Shown: piece after piece, positions 24,910 through 32,387 of the stretch
Layout: each line of letters begins with the position of its first letter
Numbering within the stretch: position 1 is the stretch's first letter
Assembly: GCF_000255295.1 (NCBI RefSeq)
Contig: NC_017030.1
Span: 6,856,328-6,920,327 of the forward strand
Reading direction: 5' to 3'
DNA from: Corallococcus coralloides DSM 2259
Lineage (GTDB): Bacteria; Myxococcota; Myxococcia; Myxococcales; Myxococcaceae
DNA: 64,000 nucleotides
Notes under the pieces: generated by a model
What the model was told of the DNA's origin: nothing
Database searches by the model: none
The model's input: only the letters and a program-made list of their open reading frames with translations
Made by a program: the position numbers and the translations under genes

Positions 24910-26622
24910 GTGTTCATCGATTTCGAAGGCATTGACGGCAGCGGCAAGACGACGCTGTCCAACCTGCTCGCGTCCCGGCTGAAGCGGCTGGGCTACAAGG
25001 TCGCGCACGCGCGCGAGGGCGGCGAACTGCAGTCGCCCACCGCGCGGCGCATCCGCGACCTGACGCGCGACGCGCGGCTCCTGGAGATGGGGCCGCGCGC
25101 CGAGTTCTTCCTGAACCTGGCCCGCGACGCGCAGCAGCTGGAAGAGGTCATCGCGCCCGCGCTGAAGCGGGGCGAGGTGTGCATCACCGACCGCTATCTC
25201 TACTCGCAGCTGGCGCTGACGGGCGGCGGGCGGGGCCTGAAAGAGGAGCAGCTGCTGCCTTCCTGCGAGCTGGCCTCGCAGGGACTGTGGCCGGACCTGG
25301 TCATCCTGGTGGACGTGGACCCGGACCTGGCGCGGCTGCGCAAGCGGCTGGGCAAGGTGCAGAGCGGCAAGGTGAACGACGCGGACAGCCGCAAGGGCCT
25401 GGTCGGCGCGGGGCTGGCGGTGCGCGTGCGCGAGGCGTTCCTGGCGCAGGCCCGGAAGGATCCGGCGCGGTGGATCATCCTGGAGAACAATGATCAGCCG
25501 CTGCGCGTGCTGGAGCAGCGCCTGGTGGAGGCCGTGGTCGCACGGCTGGAGGGCCGTGAGCAGCCGGTGCAGCGGCTGGTCCCCGCCCCCACCCCGCCGG
25601 CACCGGGCGCGGTGTCCGTGGACGACGTGGAGGAGCGCTTCTTCCAGGCGGTGGACAGCTTGGAGGCGCGCGAGCCGCAGCTGGCGGCGTGGCTGCTCAA
25701 CGGCATCCCAGGCCTGCCCGCGCACCAGCGCCGGCTGGCGTACGCGGAGCGGCTGCCGGGCCTGGTGGCGCGCAGCCTGAACGGGCTGGATGACGACACG
25801 GCGTGGACGCTGCGCGACGTGCTGTCGGCGAGCGTGCCGGTGGACGTGGCGGAGGGGCTGGGGTTCGTGACGTCCCCGCGCTCGCACGTGCTGCGGCAGC
25901 GGCTGTACGCGCAGGCGCCGGCGGCGGTGCTGGAGGGGCTCAAGCGGCAGGATTCGCCGGAGGCGTGGGCGCTGCGCGAGCGGGGCCTGAAGGACGGGCA
26001 CATGGCGGCGGTGCTGCTGGGCCTGGCCGGCGTGGACGGCGAGGAGTCCTGGGTGGTCCGCGAGGCGGGCATGCAGCGCAAGCTGTACTCGGAGGTGGCG
26101 CGCAGCCTGGGCGGGCTGAGCACGGAGCGCGCGGAGGCGCTGCGCGAGGCGCTGATTCCGCACGACCGGCTGGCGGTGCTGAAGAGCACCACGGGGCTGG
26201 AGACGCCGGTGGCGGTGGGCCTGCGTGAGCAGTTGGAGAAGGGAGCGCTGAAGCTGGTGCTGCGCTCGCTGACCGGCGTGGACACGCCGCGGGCCTGGGC
26301 GATGCGTGAGCGCGGCGCGCAGTCCACCAAGGAGGCGCTGGACTCCGTGGACGGGATGGACTCGCCGGCCGCGTGGAAGCTGCGGGCGTCCGCGGCGCGC
26401 CGGTGGCCTGCAACGGTGGTGTCGTCGATGCGCGGGCTGCCGCTGGTGGCGGAGACGCGGGCGCTGTTGGAGCGCATCCTGGAGGAGCAGGCCGGGAAGC
26501 TGCCGGTGCTGCGCAACGCGTATGCGGTGGTGGCGCAGGCCCGGGCACTGGAGCAGGCGCAGCGGCCGGCGCGGGCCCTGGCGGAGACGCTGGGAGTGGA
26601 CGCCGGGCGGCAGGAGGCATGA
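24910..26622 (+). CDS. Thymidylate-kinase-like domain fused to a 27-residue repeat array
   Basis: A 570-residue protein. Residues 1-215 are a TMK-type P-loop kinase: Walker A EGIDGSGKTT at 6-15, DRYLYSQLA near 94 (the DRY/H motif) and a lid with RLRKRLGK. Real dTMP kinases are about 210 residues and stop there. After a Pro-rich hinge (223-235), residues 263-532 hold about ten tandem 27-residue units of the form L-x-G-hydrophobic-D-x-P-x-A-W-x-L-R-E. The GTG start lies seven bases after the VTC-like gene. Its place between VTC and DUF4956 genes suggests nucleotide or polyphosphate handling rather than DNA precursor synthesis; this is inference. Confidence 0.85.
   Translation: MFIDFEGIDGSGKTTLSNLLASRLKRLGYKVAHAREGGELQSPTARRIRDLTRDARLLEMGPRAEFFLNLARDAQQLEEVIAPALKRGEVCITDRYLYSQLALTGGGRGLKEEQLLPSCELASQGLWPDLVILVDVDPDLARLRKRLGKVQSGKVNDADSRKGLVGAGLAVRVREAFLAQARKDPARWIILENNDQPLRVLEQRLVEAVVARLEGREQPVQRLVPAPTPPAPGAVSVDDVEERFFQAVDSLEAREPQLAAWLLNGIPGLPAHQRRLAYAERLPGLVARSLNGLDDDTAWTLRDVLSASVPVDVAEGLGFVTSPRSHVLRQRLYAQAPAAVLEGLKRQDSPEAWALRERGLKDGHMAAVLLGLAGVDGEESWVVREAGMQRKLYSEVARSLGGLSTERAEALREALIPHDRLAVLKSTTGLETPVAVGLREQLEKGALKLVLRSLTGVDTPRAWAMRERGAQSTKEALDSVDGMDSPAAWKLRASAARRWPATVVSSMRGLPLVAETRALLERILEEQAGKLPVLRNAYAVVAQARALEQAQRPARALAETLGVDAGRQEA
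25696..26505 (+). repeat. About ten tandem 81-bp coding repeats
   Basis: They encode 26-28-residue units; examples are LKRQDSPEAWALRERG, LAGVDGEESWVVREAG, LTGVDTPRAWAMRERG and VDGMDSPAAWKLRASA. The conserved points are G at 3, D at 5, A-W at 9-10 and L-R at 12-13, with a small residue at the end. The units look like paired helices of a solenoid. DNA identity between units is low, so this is an old repeat. Confidence 0.8.
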
Positions 26623-27338
26623 CGCCCATGGAGGGTCCGTTCGGTGCCCTGTTCCAGGACGTGGAGCAGGAGCTGCAGGCGCTGTCGATGGGGGCCATCC
26701 TCCCCCGGCTCGTGGCGGCGGCGGTGATTGGCGCGGTGCTGTCGTCGCGGCCGTGGCGGATGTTGACGGGCAAGCCGCTGCCGAAGGTGGAGATGGTGCA
26801 GGCGCAGATCCTCCTCTGCGCGGCGGCAGCGGTGATCACCGCGGTGATTGGCGACAGCGTGGCGAAGGCATTCGGCCTGGTGGGCCTGGGCGGGTTCGTG
26901 CGGTTCCGATCGGGGCTGAAGGACCCGCGGGACGCGGCCATCCTGTTCCTGGTGATTGGCCTGGGCATGGCGTGCGGCCACGGGAACCTGGTGCTGGCGT
27001 TCGTGGGCACGGGGTTCGTGGCGGTGCTGCTCTTCGTGCTGGACCTGTTCGAGAAGAAGGCTGTGGCGACGAAGGAGGCGAAGCAGCGGCTGGTGGTGTC
27101 CGCGCAGGCGGACGACCTGGTGCGAGCGGAGGCCACGCTGAGGGCGGCGCTGGGCGAGCGCAACGTGATGGTGAAGAGCTGCGCGATGGATTTCTCCGCG
27201 CGGCGCGTGGAGCTGGAAGTGGAGGAGCCGGAGCCTGGAAGCCTGGCGGCGGCGTTGGGAAGGACGGAAGGGGCGCCCTTGCGGGGCCTGCGGTGGACGG
27301 CGGTGAGCGCGAAGGGCGCGCGGGAGGAGACGGTATGA
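26619..27338 (+). CDS. DUF4956-family membrane protein
   Basis: A 239-residue inner-membrane protein with about four helices in the first 150 residues (LVAAAVIGAVLSS, ILLCAAAAVITAVIG, AAILFLVIGLGMACG, LVLAFVGTGFVAVLLFVLD). The family core VGLGGFVRFRSGLKDPRDAA is clear, and a cytoplasmic C-terminal domain has ferredoxin-like or ACT-like strand order. ATGA overlap with the kinase gene shows translational coupling. DUF4956 proteins are recurrent partners of bacterial VTC proteins; their biochemical job is unknown. Confidence 0.85.
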   Translation: MTPMEGPFGALFQDVEQELQALSMGAILPRLVAAAVIGAVLSSRPWRMLTGKPLPKVEMVQAQILLCAAAAVITAVIGDSVAKAFGLVGLGGFVRFRSGLKDPRDAAILFLVIGLGMACGHGNLVLAFVGTGFVAVLLFVLDLFEKKAVATKEAKQRLVVSAQADDLVRAEATLRAALGERNVMVKSCAMDFSARRVELEVEEPEPGSLAAALGRTEGAPLRGLRWTAVSAKGAREETV

Positions 27339-28144
27339 AGTTCAGGAAACTGGCGGTGCTGTTCGCGGCGTGCGGAGCGTTCGCCGCCTGTGGTGGCGGT
27401 GGGGGCAGCCTGCCGACGGGGAATGATCCGGGCGCGCCCACGACGAACGCGGACGGCACGGTGGACCTGCCGGGCAACGCGGTGGACCCGGACAAGGGCG
27501 GCGGCACGAAGCCGGATCAGCAGGAGGAGCTGACGACGCTCTGGCCGCTGACCACGGGCACCACGTGGACCTACCGCATCACGGATGACGAGGAAGGCGT
27601 CTTCAACAAGGTGGTGACGGTGCAGGGCCCGGAGACGGTCCCGGGCACGACGATGACCGCCGTGAAGGTGCACAGCCGGCAGGACCGCACGAAGTCGGGC
27701 ACGGTCTACGAGGAGAACTCCTGGCAGCTGGAGCTGACGAACGGCCTGGTGGTGCGCCTGCGTGAGGAGGACGTCACGGACGGCCTGGCCACGAAGGCGA
27801 CGACCTGGTCTCCGGCGATGATGAAGTCCCTGGCGGCGACGCCGGCCTCCGTGCCCTGGGAGCACCAGGACAAGGTGCGTGAGCTGATCACCTACGCGGC
27901 GGGCGGAACGGAGGGGAAGGATCCGACCTACGTCTGGAAGGTGCTGGAGAAGGACGTCACGGTGACGACGCCCGCGGGCACGTTCACCAATGCCATCAAG
28001 GTCCAGCGCGACAAGCTGAACAAGAGCGGTGAGGTGAAAGAGGAGAAGCAGCGCATTTACTGGCTGGTCCCCGGCGTGGGAAAGGTCCGCGAGGACGGGC
28101 AACGCCTGGAGGAGCTGGTGTCCTACGACGTGAAGAAGCCGTAG
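27335..28144 (+). CDS. Lipoprotein of unknown function
   Basis: A 269-residue lipoprotein with signal peptide and lipobox FAAC, then a Gly/Asp/Pro-rich linker. The folded part begins with LWPLTTGTTWTYRI, a pattern seen in envelope lipoproteins that wrap as an open beta-barrel, and repeats beta strands to YWLVPGVGKVRE. The ATG overlaps the DUF4956 stop (ATGA). As the last gene of the five-gene unit it may act outside the inner membrane with the porin. A good terminator follows. Confidence 0.8.
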   Translation: MKFRKLAVLFAACGAFAACGGGGGSLPTGNDPGAPTTNADGTVDLPGNAVDPDKGGGTKPDQQEELTTLWPLTTGTTWTYRITDDEEGVFNKVVTVQGPETVPGTTMTAVKVHSRQDRTKSGTVYEENSWQLELTNGLVVRLREEDVTDGLATKATTWSPAMMKSLAATPASVPWEHQDKVRELITYAAGGTEGKDPTYVWKVLEKDVTVTTPAGTFTNAIKVQRDKLNKSGEVKEEKQRIYWLVPGVGKVREDGQRLEELVSYDVKKP

Positions 28145-28171
28145 GCCGCTGATTCATCTGAGTGGGATTGG

Positions 28172-28212
28172 GCCCGGGTTGGCGCGAGGGATGCGCTGGC
28201 CCGGGCTTTCTT
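28172..28212 (+). terminator. Intrinsic terminator of the VTC/DUF4956 operon
   Basis: A 14-pair stem including three G-T pairs (GCCCGGGTTGGCGC with GCGCTGGCCCGGGC), a seven-base loop and the tract TTTCTT directly after. It is the strongest intrinsic terminator in the window and marks the end of the five-gene unit. Confidence 0.9.
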
Positions 28213-28224
28213 CATGGGCGCCGG

Positions 28225-28716
28225 TCATGCCTCATCTGCTCTCGCGGGAAAGATTCGCCCGACCGGCATTGTGATCGGGCTGCCGTCAAGCCACTCGTCA
28301 TGAACACAATCTCGACAGCTCAGGAAGACGCGCCGTTCCCCTTCAGACAGAGCCACCAGCACCCGCATGGGTCCGCCGCAGTTCTGACAGTCCTTGGATG
28401 ACCACACCGTCACCATTTCACGCAATGTATTTCCAAGAACCTCAGCCATGGCCTCAATGGTCTTCGGAACCAGTCGGGACAATCTCGCCATCTCCATACC
28501 TGGCGCTATCCCCGCCTGAGCAGACAAACAAAGTCGTACATCAAGACGAGCCAGCACAGACAAACCCGACCGCTCCATGACCTCCGCCCCGAAATCGCGA
28601 CCATGAAGCAAAACCCAATCAGCCACCCTTCTGTAATACTCCCCACATCCCACACCAGCCGAAGGCCCCACAACCTCTCGCAGAAATTCCTCCCAAAGAC
28701 TTGAAACCTTTCTCAT
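28225..28716 (-). CDS. Small zinc-ribbon protein, unknown function
   Basis: A 163-residue soluble protein. The first 100 residues are helical with many Arg/Glu. The last 60 hold a zinc ribbon, CQNCGG and CRDCVHDEW, on beta strands. The ATG has a strong ribosome site (GGAGGGAA). Codon third positions are less GC-biased than in the operon next door. It is the downstream end of the - strand accessory island. I do not recognise a family. Confidence 0.65.
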   Translation of the reverse strand: MRKVSSLWEEFLREVVGPSAGVGCGEYYRRVADWVLLHGRDFGAEVMERSGLSVLARLDVRLCLSAQAGIAPGMEMARLSRLVPKTIEAMAEVLGNTLREMVTVWSSKDCQNCGGPMRVLVALSEGERRVFLSCRDCVHDEWLDGSPITMPVGRIFPARADEA

Positions 28717-28865
28717 CTCGAACTTCCCTCCGCAGTTGCTCCACCCACCTCCGGCACTCTTTGACTCGCGACGCCCCCATCACCTCTTCTCATCCTCCGA
28801 TTCTTCAACCTCCAAGAGGGTGCCCTTTTCAGGAGAGATACCGGGACGACTGTAGAATCGCGGCA

Positions 28866-29461
28866 TTACTCATCCAGGACGCCCGTCGTATCGCCACGCA
28901 CCACGTCATAGAAGCCCCGTTCCACATCCACCTCGGGTGAGCCGTTACGTGGAGCCTGGACGCGGATGCGCATGTCTCCGACCCGCATCCACCAGACAGG
29001 TCTTCCACCTGCTCGACGTGGAGCCAATCCCCCACGACCAGCTCCTTGAGGGCTCCCTGGTTCTCGAGTTGCACGGAGCCGGAGTCCGTCTGGGCGAACA
29101 ATCTCCAGAGGCTGCCAGGGAGAGCCTGCCGCCGTCGACGCCGCCTCATAGCTCTTCTCGACTCCACGGGCGGTGGCACTTCGGGAGCCTGCCAGTGGGA
29201 CCATCTTGCGGGTTCGCCATCGACCAGCACGACAGGGGAATGGCGCCTGGCCATGTCGCGGAGTGCGGCGTGCCACGCGTCATGAGACCTGGGTCCTCCA
29301 TGGGGTAGGCGGAATTCGTCCTCCATCCCGGACCCGTCGAGTCCCATCCAGTCCCAGGCGGCGGCGATCACCGCTGCAGCCCCTTTGACGCCAACGTCGC
29401 TATTGATGTCCGAGACGTGGTTCACCTTGAAGCCAGCCCGGAAGACCAGGGTCGTCAGCTC
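28866..29461 (-). pseudogene. Truncated, frameshifted copy of the gene at 32388-33185
   Basis: The remnant begins mid-domain at ELTTLVFRAGFKVNH, lacking about 55 N-terminal codons of the intact paralogue. It follows it through AAAVIAAAWDWMGLD, VVLVDGEPARW and DWLHVEQVED. At about 28995-29003 one base is missing relative to the intact copy, and the remaining WWMRVGDMRIRV to GFYDVV continues in another frame to a stop at 28866. Near-identity of the last part to 32491-32576 shows a recent duplication. The loss of the start and the frameshift make a functional product unlikely. Confidence 0.8.
28909..28994 (-). repeat. 86-bp direct repeat, copy 1 (with 32491-32576)
   Basis: This segment matches 32491-32576 at an offset of 3582 bp with only about two differences. 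It is the conserved 3' part of the paralogous genes, encoding MRVGDMRIRVQAP onward. Such identity suggests recent duplication or gene conversion. Confidence 0.85.
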
Positions 29462-29543
29462 AGGGGGAAGAGTTCACCGCCCTCACAGCCCGACGAATCC
29501 CGGCAGCTCGCCTCCCTGGCTGGACGCGTTCGAGGCAAACGCC

Positions 29544-29933
29544 TCAGTCGAGGGTCTCGAGTCCTGTCCACTCACCATAGACATCCGCCTCCCACCGCCG
29601 AGAACTCCAGCGTCCATCTTCCCATTGAAGCGCCAGGAAGCACTGGCCCGCCGGGGCCACGCGCCGCCTATCAACGAAAAAGAAGACAAGGGCCCAGACC
29701 TGCACCTCGCCACCATCCACTTGGGTCGCCTGCATCTGCACAACATGCTCAATCATCACCCCAGGGCGCGCCCGGGACACGGTGTCCCTGAGCGTAGCAC
29801 CGGCCGCATCGTTGCCGAAGCTCTCACTGCCCTCGACAAGCTGAAGCGTTGCTCCCAGGAAGTCGTTCAGTGCGCGGAGCCACACCTCACGCGACGACCA
29901 GACATCCGCGACCTGCATGCGCCAATCCTCCAT
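29544..29933 (-). CDS. Small hypothetical protein (immunity-like)
   Basis: A 129-residue soluble protein, acidic, ending in a beta-rich half (VQVWALVFFFVDRRR, CFLALQWEDGRWSSRRWEADVYGEW). The alternating hydrophobic strands and aromatic end are usual in small immunity proteins but match no family I know. An in-frame stop lies eight codons before the ATG, so the start is at or after 29933. It lies 82 bp upstream of the pseudogene. An overlapping frame at 29483-29752 was judged a shadow. Confidence 0.55.
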   Translation of the reverse strand: MEDWRMQVADVWSSREVWLRALNDFLGATLQLVEGSESFGNDAAGATLRDTVSRARPGVMIEHVVQMQATQVDGGEVQVWALVFFFVDRRRVAPAGQCFLALQWEDGRWSSRRWEADVYGEWTGLETLD

Positions 29934-30029
29934 TCGGTCGGCCCAAAGCCCTACTCACTCAGTGCGCTTGCTCATCGCTGAAAAGGTCCGGTCTGCGTCT
30001 GGAGGGAGCTGGAGGAGTTCGTGACGGTG

Positions 30030-30416
30030 TCAGCCGTGACGCCCAAGATCGACGACAGTCCCCGCGGACACTGCGCTTCCATGCAGATACCAAATGCCAC
30101 GCCAGAACACCCAGGGTGAGTTGAAGTACATCGACCACTGGACGGGGCTGGCGCGATAGACATCCCAACTCTCCCGGGTGAAGGATTGACCGTTGGGCAA
30201 GACCATCAGGAGTACTCCCTCCACAGCATCGTCCCCATGAACCCGATGCGTGGGCGCCCACGGACGTGTCCTATCGTCAGCGGGATAGCCCGGCTCGGTT
30301 TGACGAAGTTCCTGCTCATGGCGGAACCGTTCAATCCATCGCGCCTGAGACTCTTCCACTCGTCTGATGGCCGCATCCTGCTGTTTCCGCGGGGATGTGC
30401 TCAAGCCCGGGAACAA
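30030..30416 (-). CDS. Hypothetical protein, possibly the 3' part of a frameshifted gene
   Basis: A 128-codon frame with clear protein character: a charged helix (IRRVEESQARWIERFRHEQEL) and then an aromatic beta domain (GVLLMVLPNGQSF, YFNSPWVFWRGIWYLHG). The only available start is a TTG at 30416 and it lies inside the upstream frame at 30331-30576, overlapping it by 86 bases. That zinc-ribbon frame reads well up to about the overlap and poorly after it. A single-base shift near 30400-30420 would join the two into one protein of about 180 residues. It is either a sequencing error, a real frameshift or two coupled genes. Confidence 0.5.
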   Translation of the reverse strand: MFPGLSTSPRKQQDAAIRRVEESQARWIERFRHEQELRQTEPGYPADDRTRPWAPTHRVHGDDAVEGVLLMVLPNGQSFTRESWDVYRASPVQWSMYFNSPWVFWRGIWYLHGSAVSAGTVVDLGRHG

Positions 30417-30576
30417 AGACCCCGTTCAGAGAATCATCCGGAGGCATCTTGGCACCACAGGCGGAGCACGACTCATTATCGCCAGACCAGGCGTCACTCA
30501 CTCCGCACTGGAATTCCACACCCGGGATTCGCACTCGTTCGTCCCTTCCCAGCGGTACCTCTCCGGACCTTGCCAT
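30331..30576 (-). CDS. Small CxxC protein, possibly the 5' part of a frameshifted gene
   Basis: An 81-codon frame starting MARSGEVPLGRDERV with a nearby GGGGAG. It carries a CxxC in ESCSACGAKMP at about 37-40, typical of half a zinc ribbon. The tail after NGVFVPGLEH has poor codon bias and probably is not translated in this frame. It begins 27 bases after the stop of the gene at 30604. See the entry at 30030 for the joined reading. Confidence 0.45.
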   Translation of the reverse strand: MARSGEVPLGRDERVRIPGVEFQCGVSDAWSGDNESCSACGAKMPPDDSLNGVFVPGLEHIPAETAGCGHQTSGRVSGAMD

Positions 30577-30603
30577 TGCTCCCCATGGAAACCTGTTCCC
30601 GCA

Positions 30604-31101
30604 TCAGTCAATGCCGCCCCTTCCCTTCAAGATTTGCGTCTCGACGACATCCAACTCCAGTGCCGGGAGGCGAAGAAAGACCTTCTCGACAATGAAGCGA
30701 CGTTCTCGCACTTTCAACACGGTCCAACGGACGCCCTCCACCTCCATCGCAGGGTAGTGCCCCTCGTCGATACTCGCACCCTGTTCGCTTGCAACCTGCT
30801 CAGAGAGGCCGCCCCGCTCCATCATGACACCGCGGCGAAAGTGACAGTGAAAGACCCGGACAGCCGCCTCGAAATCCGAACTGAATACTCGGTGGAGATC
30901 GATCCCCTTCTCTACGCAGAAAAGCGACAAGTCGCGCTCGGTCTGGAACAGGAACTCTCCCTGACCCGACAGCTTGAAATATCGAGCAATCAGCCGCTCC
31001 GGATCACCGTAGGGGCGGACACGATCCTCTACGTCTATGCAATACGAGAGCGCCCATCCATCCCAGCAAACCCGTGCAATTTCATCGGTCCTGATCTTCA
31101 T
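30604..31101 (-). CDS. Hypothetical protein of the accessory island
   Basis: A 165-residue acidic protein with two halves: an N-terminal alpha/beta part (DGWALSYCIDVEDRVRPYG, FLFQTERDLSLFCVEKG) and a C-terminal beta part (GVRWTVLKVRERRFIVEKVFL). No motif is recognised. It is preceded by the Imm1-type gene with an 85-bp gap and followed closely by the zinc-ribbon frame. Size, acidity and neighbours suggest an immunity-type protein, which is inference. Confidence 0.6.
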   Translation of the reverse strand: MKIRTDEIARVCWDGWALSYCIDVEDRVRPYGDPERLIARYFKLSGQGEFLFQTERDLSLFCVEKGIDLHRVFSSDFEAAVRVFHCHFRRGVMMERGGLSEQVASEQGASIDEGHYPAMEVEGVRWTVLKVRERRFIVEKVFLRLPALELDVVETQILKGRGGID

Positions 31102-31186
31102 GATGCCGTCTCTCAGTCAAGGTCCTCTCCGCATCAAGCAACACGTCGAGCAGCGGTGGGTCCCAGCTTTACGTCCACGGCGCCTT

Positions 31187-31585
31187 TTACTCCGCAACCC
31201 ACCGCATTGACCGTTCCAGCTCGCAGGTCTCGAAATAGCGACGCATCGCCAGGAGAGCCTGATCAACTCCCACGCACAGGTTCTTGGCGAAGATGCCTTC
31301 CTGTCCCCCAATCGTCAAACGGACTGCCTCGCCTGCGTCCGTCTCGGCTGACGTCAGCGTGAAAATCTCAGGGTAACGGTGCACTGTCACCACGTACAAT
31401 CCGCCACCGCCTCCGACAATCAGGCCGTGATCCTCCTCATCGGCCTCCAGCGTCAACATGGTGTGCCGCCTGGCATCCAACGACTGAAATGCGCGCTCAA
31501 CCTGTTCCCAGGTCGGCTCGTCCGTCTCCTCCTCACGATTGCGATTTCCCGACCGGTTATCGACCGACAGCGAAATGACTCGCAC
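31187..31585 (-). CDS. Imm1-family immunity protein
   Basis: A 132-residue protein matching the Imm1 pattern: N-terminal VRVISLSVDNRSGNRN, central strands HTMLTLEADEEDHGLIVGGGGGLYVV, and the C-terminal RYFETCELERSMRWV. Imm1 proteins protect cells against nuclease or deaminase toxins of polymorphic systems. The GTG at 31585 gives the usual family length; the frame is open to a GTG at 31720 that overlaps the stop of the upstream gene, which would add 45 poorly biased codons. No toxin gene is adjacent, so it may be an orphan immunity gene. Confidence 0.75.
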   Translation of the reverse strand: MRVISLSVDNRSGNRNREEETDEPTWEQVERAFQSLDARRHTMLTLEADEEDHGLIVGGGGGLYVVTVHRYPEIFTLTSAETDAGEAVRLTIGGQEGIFAKNLCVGVDQALLAMRRYFETCELERSMRWVAE

Positions 31586-31716
31586 ATGCCCCTCAGACCA
31601 CCAACACTCTTTTCCGACACGAGGTCTAACATCGGCTGGTGTACCCGAGCCAAAGTGACGATAGCGCGTATCCAGTCGAACCCTGTTGAAGACATATCCT
31701 CCCATGCGGCGTGGCA

Positions 31717-32319
31717 TCACCCCAGTAGCGCTTTGCCTTCTGGGTCGAAAACCGACACGACTTCATTCCCATCAAAAACAACAAGGAACCCGGAAGGCAG
31801 CGCGAACGCACGAAGGAGTGAAGGGCGTATCCGCAACATCTGCCAGATGCGCATCCCGACCAGCGGTCCTCGTTCCTTCATCTTCACTACTCCCACGAAC
31901 CAGCCGGAATCTCCCGCCTCTTCAACCGCTCTTCTCTCCACATAGACACGCTTCTCGTCCAGGCACCCCTCCTCCAGAACCACCTTGTCCCAGAGGTTTG
32001 CCTGTTCTGGTTCGACCCCGAACCTGCTGGCGAACTCCAACTGGGCCATCAGCAGTGCGAAGAACGGGGAAACATCATCCCCATCCCCCAGCTCAGCCAT
32101 CCCTGCAGTGACCGGAGGCCCAATGACCATGTAGTCTTCGCGTTCCCAGATCGAAAAGGGCACTCCACCCAAGTTGAACACCTCCCCGTCCTTGAACTCC
32201 TCCCCCTGCGCACTCAGCCGTTCCACCACGGCCAAGAGACCGTCTGCCTGGGCAGCAAACACCTCTGAACAGAAAACCACGAATCGCCTACTGCCCATGC
32301 TGCGTCCAAACTCACTCAT
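31717..32319 (-). CDS. Hypothetical protein of the accessory island
   Basis: A 200-residue soluble acidic protein. Strand-rich regions include RRFVVFCSEVFAAQADGLL, PFSIWEREDYMVIGPPV and a final FLVVFDGNEVVSVFD. A ribosome site AAGGGATGGGGA precedes the ATG. No family is recognised. It sits directly upstream of the Imm1-type gene and downstream of the duplicated gene at 32388, within the same-strand array of small proteins. Confidence 0.6.
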   Translation of the reverse strand: MSEFGRSMGSRRFVVFCSEVFAAQADGLLAVVERLSAQGEEFKDGEVFNLGGVPFSIWEREDYMVIGPPVTAGMAELGDGDDVSPFFALLMAQLEFASRFGVEPEQANLWDKVVLEEGCLDEKRVYVERRAVEEAGDSGWFVGVVKMKERGPLVGMRIWQMLRIRPSLLRAFALPSGFLVVFDGNEVVSVFDPEGKALLG

Positions 32320-32387
32320 TCCCCATCCCTTGACGCCTCCGCGGATACCAGGGAGTTGTACCGTCCGTGCAATGCACCTGAAGTCGC

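Noticed and set aside
29483..29752. 89-codon - strand frame
   Set aside because: It overlaps 29544-29933, which has better codon bias and protein-like composition.
29959..30261. 100-codon - strand frame
   Set aside because: It overlaps the more protein-like frame 30030-30416 and has Ser/Arg/Pro-rich shadow composition.
31586..31720. 45-codon N-terminal extension of the Imm1-type gene
   Set aside because: The GTG at 31720 overlaps an upstream stop and coupling is possible, but the extension has weak codon bias and the family normally starts at VRVISLSVD.
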